A stretch of 64,000 nucleotides of DNA, from NCBI RefSeq assembly GCF_000013645.1, contig NC_007952.1:1178001-1242000 (forward strand), written 5' to 3'. A program made the position numbers and the translations under genes. Of this stretch, positions 62,327 to 64,000 are shown one piece after another. Source of the stretch: Paraburkholderia xenovorans LB400. GTDB taxonomy: Bacteria > Pseudomonadota > Gammaproteobacteria > Burkholderiales > Burkholderiaceae. Under the pieces are notes generated by a model, which made no database searches, had not been told where the DNA came from, and was given only the letters and a program-made list of their open reading frames with translations. How positions within the stretch are numbered: position 1 is the first letter of the stretch; each line of letters opens with the position of its first letter.

Positions 62327-62677
62327 GCCCGCTCCCCCAAGCCGATCTGTTTTTCACGACACGCCGGCCTCCGGACGTGCCGTCCCTTAATGTAACTGCA
62401 ACAGGAAGAATTGTAAGAACTAATGCAGGCCGTATTCCGCTAGGGCAAGTTGCAGCGCCTCGAGGATGGCCGGTTCATCGTCCACCAGCAGTACCCTGAT
62501 CATCTTTACCGCCCGAAAGTTCCGGTTGCGTCAAGCAAGTTCTGATCCAACTGTTCTTCTCCTCGCGCTGATAGAGTCGATTGTCATAGAGGTGGTCTGG
62601 GCCCAGGTTGCCATACCGGATTTCTACGTCTGGGACAGGTGTTCCGGAAACAGATGCGCAAGCAATGCACCTGATAG
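62327..62677. other. Intergenic region with a truncated response regulator
   Basis: This 350-bp divergent region contains only the 27-codon response-regulator scrap listed separately. No other ORF or RNA is apparent. Confidence 0.4.
62420..62503 (-). pseudogene. Response-regulator receiver domain, 27-codon N-terminal stub
   Basis: The minus strand reads MIRVLLVDDEPAILEALQLA, then LAEYGLH and a TAG stop at 62420. VLLVDDEPAI is the first strand and acidic pair of a CheY-like receiver. Everything after the first helix is missing. No leader is evident. It is the cut-off start of a response regulator, perhaps the partner of the histidine kinase on the other side. Confidence 0.55.
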
Positions 62678-63977
62678 ATGACGACCCCCGAACCGAAGGA
62701 CATGCAGCCCGATACAAGCGACTGGACCCGGCGGTGGGTCGGGTCGACCAGGGACTATTCCGTGTTCCTGATTACCCCCGAGGGCAGGGTGGCCAGCTGG
62801 AACGAGGGCGGTATCCGCACCGAGGGATACCAGCCGCAGGAAATCCTCGGCCAGCATTTTTCCGTTCTCTATACGGATAAGGACCGTCGTGATGGTTTCC
62901 CCGATGCGGTGATGGACAGTGTCCGGCAAACGGGGTGTCACGACTCGGAAGGATGGCGCCGGCGAAAGGACGGGAGCACCTTCTGGGCGAGCGTGGACAC
63001 CACCGCCCTGCGCGATGACCGGGGACTGTTCGACGGTGCCGTTCAGGTGGTGCGCGACGTAAGCGAGAAGCGCCGGGCGAATGAGGCCGTGCTTGAAAGC
63101 GAGCAGCGTTTCCGGTTTCCGGCTGCTGGTGCAAGGGGTGACCGATTACGCCATCTTCATGCTCTCGCCCGACGGGTATGTGACGAACTGGAACAGCGGC
63201 GCCCGGCGGATCAAGGGCTACAGCGCCGAAGAGATTGTCGGTTCGCATTTCTCACGGTTCTATACGCCGGAAGACGCCGCTGCGGGCTCACCCCAGCGCG
63301 GCCTTGAGACGGCTGCCCGCGAAGGCCGGTTCGAAGCGGAAGGCCGGCGCGTGCGTCGGGACGGGACGACTTTCTGGGCACACGTGGTACTCGATGCAAT
63401 CCGTGATGACGAGGGAAAGCCCTCGGGGTTTGCGAAGATCACGCGGGACATCACCGAGCGGCGCGAGGTCAATGAACTTCTGGGAAAAACGCGGGCCGCG
63501 CTGTTCCAGGCGCAGAAAATGGAGGCGATCGGCAAGCTGACGGGTGGCGTCGCGCATGACTTCAACAACGTCCTGCAGGTGCTGAGGGGCAACCTCGAAC
63601 TGCTCGAGAACCGGCATCGCCGGGACGCCTGGAGCGGTGAGCGGCTCGCCCATGCGATCGATGCCGTCGAGCGGGGTGCCAAACTCGCGTCGCAACTCCT
63701 CGCGTTTGGCCGGCGGCAGGTGTTGCGCCCGGTTGTCGTCAATCTTTCAGCGGCGGTGCACGGAATAGATAACATGCTTGCTCGCGCGCTGGGTGACACG
63801 ATCAATGTGGAGACGGTGGTGGCGGCGGGCCTATGGAATGCGCTCGTCGATATCCATCAGCTCGAGAATGTGCTGCTGAACCTGGCTATCAATGCGCGCG
63901 ACGCGATGCCCTCAGGGGGGCGTCTCACCATCGACCATCCGGGTTTATCTGCCAAGGTCAACGGAAACGGCTGTTGA
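62678..63977 (+). pseudogene. PAS-PAS histidine kinase with frameshift and truncated ATPase domain
   Basis: The first frame holds a PAS domain (DYSVFLITPEGRVASWNEGG, then QFxxLYTDKDRRDGFP-like text) up to ESEQRFRF. A tandem TTTCCGG duplication at 63109-63122 breaks it. The second frame continues with PAS 2 (LVQGVTDYAIFMLSPDGYVT), the phospho-acceptor His in LTGGVAHDFNNVLQVLRGNL and the N-box VLLNLAINARDAMPSGGRL. After LTIDH the sequence departs from the family and stops at 63975-63977, before the G1 and G2 ATP-lid boxes. The kinase is doubly disabled. Confidence 0.8.
63109..63122. repeat. 7-bp tandem duplication (TTTCCGG x2)
   Basis: TTTCCGG occurs twice in direct succession inside the histidine-kinase gene. 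Removing one copy restores a continuous frame (ESEQRFRLLVQGVTDYAIF), so this is a recent slippage duplication or a sequence error. Confidence 0.75.
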
Positions 63978-64000
63978 TCCGCACGCAAGACACGACCACA

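Overview
This is a GC-rich proteobacterial window, most likely Paraburkholderia or a close Burkholderiaceae relative. Two trimeric porins begin their mature region with AQSSVTLYG or SQSSVTLYG. The window also has several aldo/keto reductases, LysR, IclR and GntR regulators, an ornibactin-type siderophore transport pair and IS21/IS3 elements. No tRNA, rRNA or CRISPR array was found. It reads as an accessory, catabolism-rich replicon region with many freshly broken genes.

Layout. 1-8.6 kb holds housekeeping or conserved genes: an S10 serine peptidase (5' end outside the window), small secreted proteins, a micro-membrane protein with an RRM-like partner, NAD synthetase nadE, a YkuD transpeptidase-domain protein, an EamA exporter and a UbiB-like protein with eroded kinase motifs. 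8.7-12.1 kb is decayed mobile DNA: a 5'-truncated relaxase, a frameshifted phage-type Dam methylase and a frameshifted membrane protein.

12.2-32.0 kb is one coherent catabolic locus. A minus-strand gene run encodes an aldo/keto reductase, aldehyde dehydrogenase, OppBCDF-type importer, semialdehyde dehydrogenase, class II aldolase, GabT-like aminotransferase and 2-hydroxyacid dehydrogenase. Around it lie an alpha/beta hydrolase, an FCD-GntR regulator, a four-gene operon (two unrecognised proteins, a carboxymuconolactone-decarboxylase-fold protein and a DUF1185 protein), a porin and an oligopeptide-type binding protein. A GTATACC motif recurs in its promoter regions, suggesting a single GntR regulon. 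I regard this as the best candidate for an undescribed pathway; the substrate cannot be read from sequence.

32.1-42 kb is a redox and hydrolase region: an IS21 remnant, two secreted hydrolases (one with an in-frame amber codon), NAD(P)-binding oxidoreductases, a CMD-cupin fusion, a LysR regulator, two paralogous aldo/keto reductases and a flavodoxin pseudogene. 41.8-46.3 kb is a wrecked paoABC-type aldehyde oxidoreductase operon: paoA is split by a complete 2.5-kb IS21-family element with a target duplication, paoB is frameshifted and truncated, paoC is gone, and IstA and IS3 scraps follow.

46.5-55.5 kb is a second catabolic locus: an IclR regulator, a PDC-hydrolase-like amidohydrolase, a split AtuA-type pair, an MFS importer, a porin, an SDR, a CMD-fold protein and a BKACE-type enzyme with an in-frame TGA. 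Two TTCCGA/TCGGAA inverted repeats sit in the divergent promoter region. 55.6-64 kb contains a LysR remnant, orbC/orbE-like siderophore genes with an exbB remnant, a DfrA-like dihydrofolate reductase, a GAF-PAS-GGDEF-EAL protein, a truncated response regulator and a PAS-PAS histidine kinase broken by a 7-bp tandem duplication and cut short at its ATPase domain.
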